Positions 1 through 10,754 of a stretch of 64,000 nucleotides of DNA are shown here, piece by piece. This stretch comes from Phytobacter palmae (GTDB taxonomy: Bacteria; Pseudomonadota; Gammaproteobacteria; Enterobacterales; Enterobacteriaceae): positions 1 to 64,000 of the forward strand of contig FONB01000015.1 of NCBI GenBank assembly GCA_900112785.1, in the 5' to 3' direction. Each line of letters starts with the position of its first letter. Within the stretch, counting starts at the first letter, position 1. A model generated the notes under the pieces. That model did no database searches, was not told the origin of the DNA, and saw nothing but the letters and a program-made list of their open reading frames with translations. Made by a program: the position numbers and the translations under genes.

Positions 1-15
1 CAAACTCTTCAATTT
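1..15 (-). rRNA. rrs: 16S rRNA gene, extreme 5' end (partial)
   Basis: Read on the minus strand, the first 15 bases of the window are AAATTGAAGAGTTTG, the conserved 5' end of enterobacterial 16S rRNA. The rest of the rrn operon lies outside the window to the left. The upstream boxA and the paired P1/P2 promoters support this. In E. coli the same place, next to yieP and hsrA, holds rrnC. Confidence 0.9.
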
Positions 16-144
16 AAAAGTTTGATGCTCAATGAATTAAACTTCGTAATGAATTACGTGTTCACTCGTTGAGACTTGGTATTCATTTATCGTCCGAGGA
101 CGTTAAGAATCCATGTCACTTTGAGTGCCCACACAGATTGTCTG

Positions 145-162
145 ATAAATTGTTAAAGAGCA
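145..162 (-). promoter_or_regulatory. rrn leader boxA antitermination site
   Basis: On the minus strand this reads TGCTCTTTAACAATTTAT, the canonical rrn boxA bound by NusB/NusE to form the ribosomal antitermination complex. It sits between promoter P2 and the 16S start, as in other rrn leaders. Confidence 0.9.
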
Positions 163-200
163 GTTGCGACGCGCTTTAGCGCTCTGTCGCGAGGTGGCGT

Positions 201-228
201 ATATTACGCTTTCCTCTTTCAGAGTCAA
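201..228 (-). promoter_or_regulatory. rrn P2 promoter
   Basis: On the minus strand, a -35 TTGACT (223-228) and a -10 TAATAT (201-206) are separated by 16 bp, matching rrn P2 promoters. P2 gives basal rRNA transcription downstream of P1. Confidence 0.85.
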
Positions 229-320
229 GCGTTTATTTTCGCTTTTTTCTGCCGGGACTCTCAGGAGAACCCCGCTGACCCGGCGGCTTGTCTGCCGTTG
301 TTCCGTGTCAGTGGAGGCGC

Positions 321-375
321 ATTATAGGGAGTTCCTGTGAAGTGACAAGCATAAATTTCAAAAAAGTTTTTAACC
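321..375 (-). promoter_or_regulatory. rrn P1 promoter with UP element
   Basis: On the minus strand, -35 TTGTCA (343-348) and -10 TATAAT (321-326) are 16 bp apart. They are followed by a GCGCC-type discriminator as in stringently controlled rrn P1 promoters. An A/T-rich stretch at about 351-375 looks like the UP element bound by the RNA polymerase alpha C-terminal domains. The 350-498 stretch between this promoter and yieP holds no gene; upstream Fis sites are expected there but were not resolved. Confidence 0.85.
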
Positions 376-498
376 GTCTCTTTTTTCAGCAAGACGCGGT
401 AAAAAGCACCGTAAAAGGCCTGTTTTGCTGTTTTTGCCACCACAGGAATAGCCCCGATGGCATACTAAAGAGTGAATAAGAACAAAAGGAAGCGATAA

Positions 499-1203
499 AT
501 GTCTTTGAACGCACAACAGCTTGCCGCGCAAAAAAACCTCTCATGGGTGCTGGCGGAGAAACTGGCACAACAAATCCTGAGAGGCGATTATGCCCCGGGC
601 AGCATTTTGCCTGGTGAGATGGAGTTGGGTGAACAGTTCGGTGTAAGCCGTACAGCGGTCAGGGAGGCAGTAAAGACATTAACGGCAAAAGGTATGGTGC
701 TTCCTCGCCCGCGAATCGGTACCCGAGTGATGCCCAGAGAAAACTGGAATTTCCTTGATAAAGAGTTACTGGTCTGGTGGATGAGTGAGGATAATTTTCA
801 CGAAGTCATCCAGCACTTCCTTGTTATGCGTAGTAGCCTCGAACCACAGGCTTGCCAGTTGGCAGCGCAATCAGGCAGTGCGGAACAAAAAGCACATCTT
901 AATACATTAATGGAAGAGATGGTGTATCTGAAAAAGCACTTTAACCGTGAGCGCTGGATTGAAGTTGATATGTCCTGGCACGAACATATTTATACGATGA
1001 GTGCTAATCCTTTTCTTATCTCTTTCGCAACGCTGTTTCATTCTATATATCATACCTACTTCACTTCTATTACTCAGGACCAGGCCATAAAGCTCGATCT
1101 TCACCAGGCTATTGTTGACGCCATTCAGGAAAGTGATGGGGAAAATGCCTTTCAGGCCTGCCAGGCTCTGTTGAAGACGCCAAACACACCCTCGGCAAAA
1201 TAA
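499..1203 (+). CDS. yieP: FadR/GntR-family transcriptional regulator YieP
   Basis: A 234-residue regulator (E. coli YieP is about 230). It has an N-terminal winged helix-turn-helix (about residues 12-75, with the GntR signature around [13 protein letters not shown]) followed by an all-helical FCD effector domain carrying conserved histidines (for example WHEHIY). The ATG is preceded by AAGGAAG at good spacing. It is co-directional with hsrA, 11 bp upstream of it, so the two probably form one transcript. The effector is not known from the sequence. Identity rests on near-full-length similarity to E. coli YieP and on the conserved place beside rrn and hsrA. Confidence 0.92.
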   Translation: MSLNAQQLAAQKNLSWVLAEKLAQQILRGDYAPGSILPGEMELGEQFGVSRTAVREAVKTLTAKGMVLPRPRIGTRVMPRENWNFLDKELLVWWMSEDNFHEVIQHFLVMRSSLEPQACQLAAQSGSAEQKAHLNTLMEEMVYLKKHFNRERWIEVDMSWHEHIYTMSANPFLISFATLFHSIYHTYFTSITQDQAIKLDLHQAIVDAIQESDGENAFQACQALLKTPNTPSAK

Positions 1204-1214
1204 CAGGACAAAGA

Positions 1215-2606
1215 ATGACGGAAAAGAAAGCTCGCAGTATGGCCGGTTTGCCGTGGATTGCGGCCATGGCATTCTTTATGCAGGCGCTGGACGCCACTAT
1301 CCTGAACACCGCGTTACCTGCTATTGCACAGAGCCTTGACCGTTCTCCTCTTGCGATGCAGTCCGCCATTATTAGTTACACTCTGACGGTCGCCATGCTG
1401 ATTCCGGCAAGCGGCTGGCTGGCGGATCGTTTTGGTACCCGGCGGGTTTTCATGTTGGCCGTCACCCTCTTTACGCTGGGTTCACTGGCCTGTGCGCTCT
1501 CGACGTCGCTCGGGGCACTGGTATGCTTTCGCGTGATTCAGGGGATCGGCGGCGCAATGATGATGCCGGTTGCACGCCTGGCATTGCTACGCGCCTATCC
1601 ACGTAGTGAGCTTCTGCCGGTACTCAACTTTGTCACTATGCCAGGCCTGGTTGGGCCCATCCTCGGCCCGGTATTGGGTGGCGTTCTCGTGACCTGGGCA
1701 AGCTGGCACTGGATCTTCCTTATTAATATTCCGATTGGCATAGCCGGGATTTTATATGCTCGAAAATATATGCCCAATTTCACCACACCGCGTAAAGGCT
1801 TCGATACCGGCGGCTTTTTCCTTTTCGGCCTGAGCCTGGTCCTGTTTTCCAGTGGCATGGAGTTGTTTGGCGAGAAAATTGTCGCAAGCTGGCTGGCATC
1901 GGCCGTTATCCTGAGCGGTGTGCTGTTATTTCTTCTTTATATTCGCCACGCGCGCCGCCATCCCACCCCGCTAATTTCGCTCAATTTGTTCAAGACGCGT
2001 ACCTTCTCTGTCGGTATTGTCGGTAATATTGCTTCTCGACTGGGGACGGGCTGCGTCCCATTTTTGATGCCGCTTATGCTACAGGTTGGGTTTGGCTACC
2101 CTGCACTGATTGCCGGATGCATGATGGCGCCGACGGCAATGGGGTCAATTCTGGCAAAATCGCTGGTCACACGGGTATTACGCCGTCTGGGTTACAGGAA
2201 AACACTGGTAGCCATTACCCTGTTTATCGGTTTGATGATTGCGCAATTTTCTCTGCAATCGCCATCAATGGAAGTATGGCTGCTGATATTACCGCTGTTC
2301 ATTCTGGGGATGGCCATGTCCACGCAATTCACCGCCATGAATACCATCACGCTTGCCGATCTGACTGACGAAAACGCCAGTAGCGGGAATAGTGTTCTGG
2401 CCGTAACGCAACAGCTCTCTATCAGCCTTGGTGTCGCTGTCAGTGCGGCAGTGTTGCGGTTTTATGAAGGGTTTGACAGCGCGAATACCGTGGAACAGTT
2501 TCACTATACCTTTGTGACGATGGGAGCAATTACTCTGGTATCCGCCCTGACCTTTATGCTCTTAAAGCCGAAAGATGGGCGTAACCTGATAAAAGAAAAG
2601 CATTAA
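1215..2606 (+). CDS. hsrA: MFS multidrug-efflux-type transporter HsrA
   Basis: A 463-residue inner-membrane protein of the major facilitator superfamily, DHA2 (14-helix) type. Visible features are the first helix ending in [11 protein letters not shown], the loop motif [11 protein letters not shown] and the antiporter-type motif C near [10 protein letters not shown]. It is slightly shorter than E. coli HsrA (475), which has a longer tail. In E. coli its overexpression affects homocysteine secretion; the natural substrate is unclear. It lies 11 bp after yieP with an AGGA ribosome site. It converges on rbsR with only two bases between stop codons, leaving no room for a separate terminator. Confidence 0.92.
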   Translation: MTEKKARSMAGLPWIAAMAFFMQALDATILNTALPAIAQSLDRSPLAMQSAIISYTLTVAMLIPASGWLADRFGTRRVFMLAVTLFTLGSLACALSTSLGALVCFRVIQGIGGAMMMPVARLALLRAYPRSELLPVLNFVTMPGLVGPILGPVLGGVLVTWASWHWIFLINIPIGIAGILYARKYMPNFTTPRKGFDTGGFFLFGLSLVLFSSGMELFGEKIVASWLASAVILSGVLLFLLYIRHARRHPTPLISLNLFKTRTFSVGIVGNIASRLGTGCVPFLMPLMLQVGFGYPALIAGCMMAPTAMGSILAKSLVTRVLRRLGYRKTLVAITLFIGLMIAQFSLQSPSMEVWLLILPLFILGMAMSTQFTAMNTITLADLTDENASSGNSVLAVTQQLSISLGVAVSAAVLRFYEGFDSANTVEQFHYTFVTMGAITLVSALTFMLLKPKDGRNLIKEKH

Positions 2607-2608
2607 TA

Positions 2609-3601
2609 CTACGCTGAACCACGTTCCATCAACACTGGCGTAAGCTGTAGCCGCTGTTGCTGTTGCGTAGGGTCGGAGATACGATGAATCAGTACATCGA
2701 TTGCCAGCTCACCCAATTCATCTTTCGGCTGATGAATGGTGGTGAGCGGCGGCGTCATATACCGCGCCAGTTCAATGTCGTCATAACCAACAATTGCAAT
2801 ATCCTGGGGCACACGCAATCCTGCCTGATAAAGCGCCAGGTAAGCCCCCACTGCCATCGCATCATTACAAATAAACACCGCCTGCGGGCGCACTTCCAGT
2901 GCCAGTAGCATCTTCATCGCTTCATAGCCGCCGCTAAATTCGAAGTTGCCGATAATTTCGTTACCATCATGAATGGTCAGACCCGCCCGGGCCATAGCAT
3001 CACGATAACCTTCGAGGCGCAGGCGAGCCGGGGTTTTATCCAGCGGCCCAGCAATACAGGCAATATGGGTGTGACCTTTGTTAATCAGGTACTGCGTCGC
3101 CATATCACCGCCAAGCAGAGAATTATCCTGAATAAGATCACTGTCTCCATCAAAGGGAGCCCAGTCCATCATTACAGTGGGAACTGAGGGATAACGCTGC
3201 AGGATTTCCCGGGAAGGCTGATGGGTTTCAGTACATAAAAGCAGTAGCCCATCGACACGCTTTTGCATAAGCGTCTCCAGATTGCTGTTCATGCGTTGCT
3301 CATCACCTTCGGTGTTGCATAACACCAGGCTATAACCACGTTCGAAGCAGCTACGTTCCACACCACGCACCAGTTCAGAATAGAAAGGGTTGGTACTGGC
3401 AGTAATCAACATCCCGATAGTGCGGGTTTGATTGATTTTCAGGCTGCGCGCCAGCGCAGACGGCGCATAGTTGAGCGCCTTGATCGCGGACTCCACCTTT
3501 TCGCGGATAGCCTCACTGACAAAGCGATCTTTATTGATGACATGCGAAACGGTCGACGTCGATACGCCCGCCATCCGGGCCACATCCTTCATCGTTGCCA
3601 A
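2609..3601 (-). CDS. rbsR: Ribose operon repressor RbsR (LacI family)
   Basis: A 330-residue LacI/GalR regulator. The N-terminal helix-turn-helix is [20 protein letters not shown], followed by a hinge and a periplasmic-binding-protein-like core that senses ribose. It represses rbsDACBKR and in E. coli also affects purine genes. It is the last gene of the rbs operon, 3 bp after rbsK, so repressor synthesis is linked to operon expression. Matching perfect palindromes lie upstream of rbsD. Confidence 0.96.
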   Translation of the reverse strand: MATMKDVARMAGVSTSTVSHVINKDRFVSEAIREKVESAIKALNYAPSALARSLKINQTRTIGMLITASTNPFYSELVRGVERSCFERGYSLVLCNTEGDEQRMNSNLETLMQKRVDGLLLLCTETHQPSREILQRYPSVPTVMMDWAPFDGDSDLIQDNSLLGGDMATQYLINKGHTHIACIAGPLDKTPARLRLEGYRDAMARAGLTIHDGNEIIGNFEFSGGYEAMKMLLALEVRPQAVFICNDAMAVGAYLALYQAGLRVPQDIAIVGYDDIELARYMTPPLTTIHQPKDELGELAIDVLIHRISDPTQQQQRLQLTPVLMERGSA

Positions 3602-3604
3602 TCA

Positions 3605-4534
3605 TCACCCCTGCTTAGCCAGGAAATCGTCAATTTCTTTGCGCCACGGAACTGAAGGTTGCGCGCCTTTGCGGGTGACAGCGATGGCCGCCGCCGCATG
3701 AGCAAAACGAATAGCCTTATCCAGCGCGAGGTTTTCCAGCAGTGCGGTCATCAATGCACCATTAAACGTATCCCCGGCTGCAATGGTATCAATGGCTTTC
3801 ACTTTAAAGCCCGGAACGCGGCGACCGTCGCCTTTCACACTCGCCCAGACGCCACGGCTTCCCAGCGTAATGATGACCGTATCAATACCTTTAGCATGTA
3901 GCACCTGCGCCGCACGCGCCGCATCTTCATCGCTGGCAACATTAATACCCGTCAGTTTTTCGGCTTCGGTTTCATTAGGTGTGATGATATCCACCAGCGC
4001 CAGCAGTTCATCAGAAAGCTCACGTGCCGGGGCAGGGTTGAGCGCCACAATGGTCTGGTTTTCATGAGCAATACGCGCTGCTGCCAGTACGCTTTCTACC
4101 GGAGATTCCAGCTGCATCAACAGAGCGGACGCCTGTGCAATACGCTCACGCTGTGCATCAACAAGCGCCGGAGAAAGCGCCGCGTTCGCCCCCGCATGAA
4201 TACCGATGACATTCTCACCTTCGCCATTAACAAAAATCAGCGCGACGCCGGTCGACTCATTAGCGATCACACTAACGGGGGCCACATCAATATTGTCGCT
4301 GATCAGTTGCTGGCGGACACGTTCACCGGTGTCGTCATCACCCGTACAGGCAATAAAGGCAATATCCGCACCGCTGCGTCCGGCAGCGACCGCCTGGTTT
4401 GCGCCTTTACCACCAAATGCAATCTGATATTGCGTGCCGGTAACGGTCTCGCCGGGGGTTGGGAACGATTCAAGGTTAAGAATGTGATCGGCATTAATAC
4501 TACCGAGGACAACAAGTTTGCCTGTGGTTTTCAT
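3605..4534 (-). CDS. rbsK: Ribokinase
   Basis: A 309-residue PfkB-family sugar kinase that makes ribose 5-phosphate from ribose and ATP. Visible are the N-terminal GSINADHI strand, the GGKGANQAVAAGRSG sugar-binding motif at about residues 42-56, and the C-terminal signature DTIAAGDTFNGAL with its catalytic Asp. It matches the E. coli length. It is separated from rbsB by about 100 bp containing two hairpins. Confidence 0.97.
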   Translation of the reverse strand: MKTTGKLVVLGSINADHILNLESFPTPGETVTGTQYQIAFGGKGANQAVAAGRSGADIAFIACTGDDDTGERVRQQLISDNIDVAPVSVIANESTGVALIFVNGEGENVIGIHAGANAALSPALVDAQRERIAQASALLMQLESPVESVLAAARIAHENQTIVALNPAPARELSDELLALVDIITPNETEAEKLTGINVASDEDAARAAQVLHAKGIDTVIITLGSRGVWASVKGDGRRVPGFKVKAIDTIAAGDTFNGALMTALLENLALDKAIRFAHAAAAIAVTRKGAQPSVPWRKEIDDFLAKQG

Positions 4535-4555
4535 GATGAGCTTGTCCGTTAAAAT

Positions 4556-4632
4556 GCGCCACCCGCCAGCGGATGGCGCGAGCTCTGCTTTTCTTGATGC
4601 TTTTTTCAGGCTATCCAGGTGAGATAGCCTGA
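4556..4632 (-). repeat. Two hairpins between rbsB and rbsK
   Basis: Two inverted repeats occupy the rbsB-rbsK gap: GCGCCA/TGGCGC at 4556-4579, and a 10-bp stem TCAGGCTATC/GATAGCCTGA at 4606-4632. Neither is followed by a U-run in the direction of rbs transcription, so they look more like mRNA-stabilising or REP-like structures than terminators. They could explain high expression of the binding protein relative to rbsK, which is an inference. Confidence 0.6.
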
Positions 4633-4638
4633 CGATTT

Positions 4639-5529
4639 TTATTGTTTAATAACCAGTTTCAGGTCTACCGGGATCTTCGCGTGGACTTTTTCACCTTTCA
4701 GCACCTGTGCTGCGGTGTCTACGCCTTTCGCGCCGATCATTTCCGGAAGCTGAGCAATCGTCGCAGCCATTTTGCCGTCATTAACGGCTTTTACACCATC
4801 AGGCGTACCGTCAAACCCAACCACCATCACATCTGTCTTACCGGCAGTTTGCAGTGCGCGCATTGCACCCAGCGCCATTTCATCGTTCTGTGCAAACACT
4901 GCCTGGACATCCGGATGCGCCGTCAGCAGGTTCTGCATAACGTTCAGGCCTTTTGTACGGTCAAAGTCAGCCGGCTGGCTCGCCAGGACATTAAATTTGT
5001 GGGCTGCAACAGCCTGCTGGAAGCCTTCGCCACGCTCACGGGCAGCAGAAGTACCGGCAATACCTTGCAGTTCGATAACTTTCGCGCCTTCACCTGCTTT
5101 CTTGGCAATGTAGTCGCCAGCGATTTTACCGCCCAGCACGTTATCAGAAGCGATATGGCTTACCACTTCGCCTTTCGCAGCAGCGCGGTCAAGAGTGATA
5201 ACCGGGATTTTTGCCTGATTCGCCATCTTCACGGCGTTACCTACAGCGTCGGAATCAGTCGGGTTGATGAGCAGCAGTTTGGTACCACGAACCGTTAAAT
5301 CCTGCACGTTAGCCAGCTCTTTTGCCGGGTTATTTTGTGAATCCAGCACAACCAGATCGTAACCCAGTTTATCCGCTTCTTTCTGCGCGCCATCTTTAAG
5401 GCTGACGAAGAACGGGTTGTTCAGTGTGGAAATAACCAATGCAATCGTATCTTTCGCCATCGCGTTCGCGCTTACGGTGGCGCTCAGTGCAACAGCAGAA
5501 ACCAGAGTGGCCAGTTTTTTCATGTTCAT
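4639..5529 (-). CDS. rbsB: Periplasmic D-ribose-binding protein
   Basis: A 296-residue solute receptor of the ribose ABC transporter and also the ribose ligand for chemoreceptor Trg. The signal peptide covers about residues 1-25 (basic MNMKK, hydrophobic core, ANAMA cleavage site), and the mature protein starts KDTIALVIS. The two-lobed type-1 periplasmic binding fold, including the [14 protein letters not shown] region, is conserved. It is followed by rbsK across a structured gap. Confidence 0.97.
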   Translation of the reverse strand: MNMKKLATLVSAVALSATVSANAMAKDTIALVISTLNNPFFVSLKDGAQKEADKLGYDLVVLDSQNNPAKELANVQDLTVRGTKLLLINPTDSDAVGNAVKMANQAKIPVITLDRAAAKGEVVSHIASDNVLGGKIAGDYIAKKAGEGAKVIELQGIAGTSAARERGEGFQQAVAAHKFNVLASQPADFDRTKGLNVMQNLLTAHPDVQAVFAQNDEMALGAMRALQTAGKTDVMVVGFDGTPDGVKAVNDGKMAATIAQLPEMIGAKGVDTAAQVLKGEKVHAKIPVDLKLVIKQ

Positions 5530-5555
5530 ATCATGATGTCCTGTAGTGTAGGTAA

Positions 5556-6521
5556 TTACTGTTTTTTGTTGTCTACCAGCACCGCCAGCAGAATCACCAC
5601 TGCTTTAACGATCATCTGGTAATAGGAGGAAACGCTTAACAAATTCAATCCATTATTCAGAAAGCCGAGAATTAATGCGCCGATCAATGTCCCAACAATA
5701 CGCCCTTTACCGCCTGCCAGACTGGTACCACCCAACACTACCGCAGCGATAGCATCCAGCTCATAGCCAGTGCCTGCTGTCGGTTGTCCTGAGGAGAGGC
5801 GCGCAACTTCAATAATGCCCGCCAGCGATGCCAAAAGACCACACAAAGAGTAGACAATTACTTTAACTTTATCGACGCTGATACCAGACAAGCGGGTTGC
5901 CGCTTCATTTCCCCCGAGAGCATAGATATAGCGCCCCAGACGAGTGTGATGCAGTAAGTACCAGGTGGCGATAAAGACAATCGCCATGATCCATACTGGC
6001 GTCGGGATACCCAGCGGGCGACCAATACCGAACCAGCCAAAAACATCGGCGTTATCAGTAAAACCGGTGTTGATCGGACTTCCGTTGGTATAAACCAGCG
6101 TCACACCACGCAGTAACAGCATCATGACCAGAGTTGCGATAAACGCCTGAACACGTCCTTTCGCCACGATAGTACCGGTTACCGCTCCAATCGCAGCTCC
6201 CAGCGCCAGAGCGGCGGCGACAGCTACCAGCGCATTCACTTCCATACCTACGAGCGACGCGGCAACCGCACCGGTCAACGCCAGCAGAGAACCGACGGAC
6301 AGATCGATCCCGGAAGTTAAAATGACCAGCGTCATGCCAACCGCCATAATGGCGTTAACGGAGGTCTGCTGCAGGATATTCAGCATGTTGTTGACGGTAA
6401 AAAAGTTCGGACTCATGGTCGACACAATGGCAATCAACACCAGCAAAGCGATCAGCGATTTTTGTTCCATCAACCACGCTTTGGTGAAATAGCGGCGACC
6501 AGAAACAGCCTGGGTAGTCAT
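5556..6521 (-). CDS. rbsC: Ribose ABC transporter permease
   Basis: A 321-residue polytopic inner-membrane permease of the ribose/xylose/galactose (CUT2) class. Multiple hydrophobic helices are evident, as is the conserved segment [14 protein letters not shown]. It pairs with ATPase RbsA and receptor RbsB. It lies 5 bp downstream of rbsA and 26 bp before rbsB. Confidence 0.96.
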   Translation of the reverse strand: MTTQAVSGRRYFTKAWLMEQKSLIALLVLIAIVSTMSPNFFTVNNMLNILQQTSVNAIMAVGMTLVILTSGIDLSVGSLLALTGAVAASLVGMEVNALVAVAAALALGAAIGAVTGTIVAKGRVQAFIATLVMMLLLRGVTLVYTNGSPINTGFTDNADVFGWFGIGRPLGIPTPVWIMAIVFIATWYLLHHTRLGRYIYALGGNEAATRLSGISVDKVKVIVYSLCGLLASLAGIIEVARLSSGQPTAGTGYELDAIAAVVLGGTSLAGGKGRIVGTLIGALILGFLNNGLNLLSVSSYYQMIVKAVVILLAVLVDNKKQ

Positions 6522-6526
6522 CTTTT

Positions 6527-8032
6527 TTACTCCTGATTCACACGATTAAGCTTGCCCACTGCGGCAGCCATCAACACTTCCTGAGTGGCCTGCTCGCGCG
6601 TGAATTCGCCGCCGAGATGCCCTTCATGCATCACCATGATGCGATCACTCATGCCCAGTACTTCTGGCATCTCCGATGACACCAGAATGATACTCAGGCC
6701 GTCGGCCTTAAACTGATTAATAAGCTGATAAATTTCTTTTTTTGCACCAACGTCAACACCGCGGGTCGGCTCATCAAGGATGAGTACTTTCGGGCGCGTC
6801 ATCAAACCCCGAGCGATAGCCACTTTTTGCTGGTTACCGCCGGAAAGCAAGCCAATAGCCTGTTCCATTGATGGGGTTTTAACATTGAACAGACGAATGA
6901 AATCATTTACCGCCTGCTGCTCTTCTTTATGTTTTAAATTGCCCCCCGGACGGCTGAAATAACCCAGCGCTGTCAAAGACATGTTCTCTTTAACTGACAT
7001 GCCGAGTACTAAACCATCGCGCTTACGATCTTCGGAGATGTAGACGATTCCGTTCGCCAGACCATCCTGCGGTGAACGGGTCACAACTTCATGGCCATCC
7101 AGCGTGACGCTCCCACTGGTGCGCGGCAGCGCGCCATAAAGCACTTTCATTAACTCGGTGCGCCCGGCGCCCATCAGACCCGCCACGCCCAGAATTTCCC
7201 CTTTGCGCAGGGTAAAGCTCACATTATTCACACCCGGGCCGCACAAATTATCGACTTTCAGGCGGATATCACCCGGCGCTTTATCGAGGCGTGGGTACTG
7301 ATCTTCCAGTTTGCGCCCAACCATCATTTCAATAAGTGAATCTTCGGTCAGCGTTGCAACTTCACGCTCGGCGATAAACTGGCCGTCGCGAAACACGGTC
7401 ACGTCATCGCAAATCTCGAAGATCTCTTTCATGCGGTGAGAGATATAGACAATCCCGCGCCCCTGCGCTTTCAGTTCACGAATAACGCGGAAGAGAGACT
7501 CAGTTTCGGTATCGGTCAGGGCGTCGGTCGGTTCATCCATAATGATGACCTGCGACTCATAGCTCAGGACCTTCGCAATCTCAACCATCTGTTGATCGCC
7601 AATGGAAAGTTCCCCCACCAGCCTGTCGCTTTTAAAGCGGAGATTCAGTTTAAGCAGCAGCTTATCGGCTTCGGCATACATCTTTTTCCAGTCGATTTTG
7701 CCAAAGCGGTTAACGAATTCACGACCTATAAAGATGTTCTCGGCAATGGAGAGTTGCGGGATCAGGTTGAGTTCCTGGTGAATAATACCGATGCCGGCTT
7801 CCTGAGAGGATTTCGGTCCGGTAAAGGTGGTCTCTTTACCCAGCCACAGTAATGAACCGGCATCACGGGTATAGATCCCGGTCAGGACTTTCATCATCGT
7901 AGATTTGCCCGCGCCATTTTCGCCCACCAGCGCCATGACGCGACCTGGATAAACATTTAACGCGGCGCCGGATAAGGCTTTAACGCCCGGGAACGCTTTA
8001 TCGATCCCTTTGAGTTGCAGTAATGCGTCCAT
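6527..8032 (-). CDS. rbsA: Ribose ABC transporter ATP-binding protein
   Basis: A 501-residue fusion of two ABC ATPase domains. The first has Walker A GENGAGKS (residues 37-44), signature LSIGDQQ and Walker [10 protein letters not shown]. The second has the degenerate Walker A-like GLMGAGRTE, signature LSGGNQQ and [10 protein letters not shown], as usual for CUT2 importers. The start was chosen at MDALLQLKG (8032), giving the E. coli length. The frame stays open 15 codons further upstream, but that extension overlaps the end of rbsD and is probably not translated. Confidence 0.95.
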   Translation of the reverse strand: MDALLQLKGIDKAFPGVKALSGAALNVYPGRVMALVGENGAGKSTMMKVLTGIYTRDAGSLLWLGKETTFTGPKSSQEAGIGIIHQELNLIPQLSIAENIFIGREFVNRFGKIDWKKMYAEADKLLLKLNLRFKSDRLVGELSIGDQQMVEIAKVLSYESQVIIMDEPTDALTDTETESLFRVIRELKAQGRGIVYISHRMKEIFEICDDVTVFRDGQFIAEREVATLTEDSLIEMMVGRKLEDQYPRLDKAPGDIRLKVDNLCGPGVNNVSFTLRKGEILGVAGLMGAGRTELMKVLYGALPRTSGSVTLDGHEVVTRSPQDGLANGIVYISEDRKRDGLVLGMSVKENMSLTALGYFSRPGGNLKHKEEQQAVNDFIRLFNVKTPSMEQAIGLLSGGNQQKVAIARGLMTRPKVLILDEPTRGVDVGAKKEIYQLINQFKADGLSIILVSSEMPEVLGMSDRIMVMHEGHLGGEFTREQATQEVLMAAAVGKLNRVNQE

Positions 8033-8039
8033 GATGGCC

Positions 8040-8459
8040 TCAGAAGGTGACGCCAGCACAGAGAATAATATTCGCATACGGGGAACATTCCCCGCTGCGA
8101 ATCACCGCCTGACTGTCCGCGGTGTGTTTTTTAAATTGTTCGTGTGAAACGTAACGAACCTCTATGGTATTCCCCTGGTGTTGCTGCAGCTGCTCAATAT
8201 GTCTGAGCAACGTTTCGTGGAGCTGTGGATTATGCTGTTCAATTTCCGACGCGAGGATAGCTGCTTCAACCTGCATCTCGGTGGTAACCACTTCCAGTAC
8301 CTGCATAAAGGACGGAACCCCCTGGGTTAACGCCATATCAATACGCGCAGTGCTTTTCGGCACAGGCAAGCCTGCATCACAAACCACCAGCGTATCGGTA
8401 TGCCCAAGACGGGAGATGACCGACGAGATTTCAGCGTTGAGAACAGTACCTTTTTTCAT
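8040..8459 (-). CDS. rbsD: D-ribose pyranase
   Basis: A 139-residue enzyme that interconverts ribopyranose and ribofuranose forms so that ribokinase receives usable sugar. The proposed catalytic histidine lies in RLGHTDT (His20). It is the first gene of the rbs operon, ending 7 bp before rbsA. The RbsR palindrome lies only about 15 bp upstream of its start codon. Confidence 0.96.
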   Translation of the reverse strand: MKKGTVLNAEISSVISRLGHTDTLVVCDAGLPVPKSTARIDMALTQGVPSFMQVLEVVTTEMQVEAAILASEIEQHNPQLHETLLRHIEQLQQHQGNTIEVRYVSHEQFKKHTADSQAVIRSGECSPYANIILCAGVTF

Positions 8460-8473
8460 TTTTATGCTCCATT

Positions 8474-8566
8474 AGCGAAACGTTTCGCTGATCTCAGTGT
8501 AGATCTGAGAATGTTCAGAAAACCACCATGGCATTACAGAAGTGTGATCGAAATCGAAACGTTTCG
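8474..8566 (-). promoter_or_regulatory. rbs promoter region with two RbsR operators
   Basis: Two perfect palindromes of the LacI-family type are present: AGCGAAACGTTTCGCT at 8474-8489 and CGAAACGTTTCG at 8555-8566. They share the core CGAAACGTTTCG, and their centres are about 79 bp apart. Between them, on the minus strand, a plausible -10 TACACT (8496-8501) lies 17 bp from a weak -35 GGTTTT (8519-8524). The upstream palindrome overlaps TGTGATCGAAA (about 8544-8554), which resembles a CRP half-site, as expected for a catabolite-activated promoter. The operator calls are strong; the promoter and CRP calls are tentative. Confidence 0.8.
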
Positions 8567-8630
8567 CGCGCGTTGCAGAAAGAAAACATAAGTTATCTAA
8601 CTTAAATAAAATTGTGGGGAATAAATAACA

Positions 8631-8655
8631 AAAACCCCTCTTAATGAGGGGTTTT
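8631..8655 (-). terminator. Terminator downstream of kup
   Basis: A perfect 10-bp inverted repeat, AAAACCCCTC/GAGGGGTTTT, with a 5-base loop lies 8 bp beyond the kup stop. It ends in a T-rich run on the minus strand. Confidence 0.88.
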
Positions 8656-8663
8656 AAAAGGCA

Positions 8664-10532
8664 TTAAATTTCGACCTGCGTACCGAGTTCAATAACCCGG
8701 TTGGGTGGAATTTCAAACTGGTCCGGAGCGCGCAGCGCATTGCGTTGCAACAGGAGGTATAGCTTGCCACGCAGCCGTAAATACCAGGGCCGTTTACCTA
8801 CAATCAGCGACTCATGAGACATAAAGAAGGATGTCTCCATCATGCGGCAACTAAGCCCTTCCAGGCCACAGCGGTGGAACACCTCTTCCACATTTGGTGT
8901 TTCGCGCCAGCCATAGCTGGCCACCACGCGCCAGAATGTCGGTGAGAGTTGCTCAATCTGCACACGACGCACGTTGTGTACATAGGGCGCATCTTCTGTA
9001 CGCAGCGTCAGCAGGATCACACGTTCATGCAGTACCTTGTTATGTTTCAGGTTATGCAACATAGCAAACGGGATTACATTCAGCGCGCGGGACATATATA
9101 CCGCAGTACCCGGTACTCGCACCGGTGGTGATTTTTCCAGCGAGGCAATCATCGCTTCCAGTGAGTTACCATGTTCATGCATGCGGCGCAGCAGACGGAA
9201 ACGTTCACTCTTCCATGTGGTCATCACGATGAACATAACCAGACCTAAACTCAACGGTAACCAGCCGCCAGACAGCAATTTATCAAGGTTTGCCGAGAAA
9301 AGCGGCACATCTATACACAGGAACATCGTAAGCAACAGACCCACAACCATTTTATTCCAGTGCCAGTTCTTGCGCGCCACAGTCATAGAAAGTATCGACG
9401 TCAGCACCATCGTACCGGTCACCGCAATACCATACGCCGCCGCCAGGTTACTGGAGTGTTCAAAACTCACAATCACGATAACGACCGCGAAGTAGAGCAG
9501 CCAGTTAATAAAGGGGATGTAGATCTGCCCGGACTCCATCTCAGATGTATGGATAATGCGCATTGGCGAGAGATAGCCCAGACGCACTGCCTGACGCGTC
9601 AGAGAGAATACGCCCGAGATGACCGCCTGAGACGCAATAACCGTCGCCAGTGTCGCGATGATCAACATCGGAATCAGCGCCCATTCAGGAGCCAACAAAA
9701 AGAACGGGTTTTTGATAGCTTCCGGTGTTTCCAGCAGTAACGCCCCCTGACCAAAGTAATTCAGCGCCAGTGATGGCAATACCACGATAAACCACGCAAG
9801 GCGAATGGGCAGCTTACCGAAATGGCCCATATCCGCATACAAGGCTTCTACCCCAGTGATAGAAAGCACCACCGCACCCAGCGCAACAAACGAGACCGCT
9901 TTGTATTTAAGGAAGAAATTGACCGCCCATGCAGGGTTGAGCGCCTGTAACACCTCAGGGTTGTTGATAATACCGCGCGCGCCCAGCACCGCCAGAATCA
10001 AAAACCAGGCCAGCATAATGGGGGCAAAGAGTTTCCCCACCAGCCCTGTGCCATGCTTTTGGATCATAAAAAGCAGTGTGAGCACCAGAATGGAAAGCGG
10101 AACAATCCACGAATCCAGCGATGGTGCGACGATCTCCAGCCCCTCTATTGCCGACATCACTGAGATGGCGGGGGTAATGACCACTTCTCCATAGAAGAAA
10201 CTGCCACCAATAAGCCCCATGATAACCAGCGTTGAGGTCATTCTGGCGGAGGTATTCCGTCCTGCCAGCGACATCAGCGTTAAGATCCCACCTTCACCCG
10301 CGTTATCTGCACGCATGACAAAGGTAAGGTATTTAACCGAGACGACCAGTATCAGCAGCCAGAAGATGAGCGACAAAAAGCCGAAGACGGCGTCGCGTTC
10401 AACCCCAAAACCAAATTGACCGGACAAACATTCACGAAGTGTATAAAGCGGGCTGGTCCCAATATCACCGTAGACAACCCCAATAGCCGCGAGTGTTATC
10501 GCGGGCAACGATTGCTTATTATCAGTGCTCAT
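8664..10532 (-). CDS. kup: Low-affinity potassium transporter Kup (TrkD)
   Basis: A 622-residue K+ uptake system of the KUP/HAK/KT family, identical in length to E. coli Kup. Start region: [17 protein letters not shown], the family signature at about residues 14-30. About twelve membrane helices occupy the first 440 residues, followed by a cytoplasmic C-terminal domain. It is thought to act as a K+/H+ symporter, important at low pH. It is a single-gene unit with its own terminator. Confidence 0.97.
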   Translation of the reverse strand: MSTDNKQSLPAITLAAIGVVYGDIGTSPLYTLRECLSGQFGFGVERDAVFGFLSLIFWLLILVVSVKYLTFVMRADNAGEGGILTLMSLAGRNTSARMTSTLVIMGLIGGSFFYGEVVITPAISVMSAIEGLEIVAPSLDSWIVPLSILVLTLLFMIQKHGTGLVGKLFAPIMLAWFLILAVLGARGIINNPEVLQALNPAWAVNFFLKYKAVSFVALGAVVLSITGVEALYADMGHFGKLPIRLAWFIVVLPSLALNYFGQGALLLETPEAIKNPFFLLAPEWALIPMLIIATLATVIASQAVISGVFSLTRQAVRLGYLSPMRIIHTSEMESGQIYIPFINWLLYFAVVIVIVSFEHSSNLAAAYGIAVTGTMVLTSILSMTVARKNWHWNKMVVGLLLTMFLCIDVPLFSANLDKLLSGGWLPLSLGLVMFIVMTTWKSERFRLLRRMHEHGNSLEAMIASLEKSPPVRVPGTAVYMSRALNVIPFAMLHNLKHNKVLHERVILLTLRTEDAPYVHNVRRVQIEQLSPTFWRVVASYGWRETPNVEEVFHRCGLEGLSCRMMETSFFMSHESLIVGKRPWYLRLRGKLYLLLQRNALRAPDQFEIPPNRVIELGTQVEI

Positions 10533-10754
10533 AGACTAATCTTTTGTTTGAATGACAAATGTGTGCTTAGTCCCTTGGCCCACAAAAAGCGCACAGTATG
10601 CACGATTATTTATGAAATCGTACCCCCTAATTGCGACCGTATTAACCTGGCGCAAAGAAAATGATGCTGTTGTTCAGTCTATTACAAGCCTTTATCGAAA
10701 CGTCTATACTCGCAATTGCAAGCCGGAATCGCGGCGAAAGGATGCAAATCAATT

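Noticed and set aside
261-443. A small frame on the minus strand upstream of the 16S gene
   Set aside because: It lies across the rrn P1 promoter and leader and is not a gene.
4606-4632. Terminator inside the rbs operon
   Set aside because: The hairpin is followed by A rather than T in the direction of rbs transcription, and rbsK and rbsR continue downstream.
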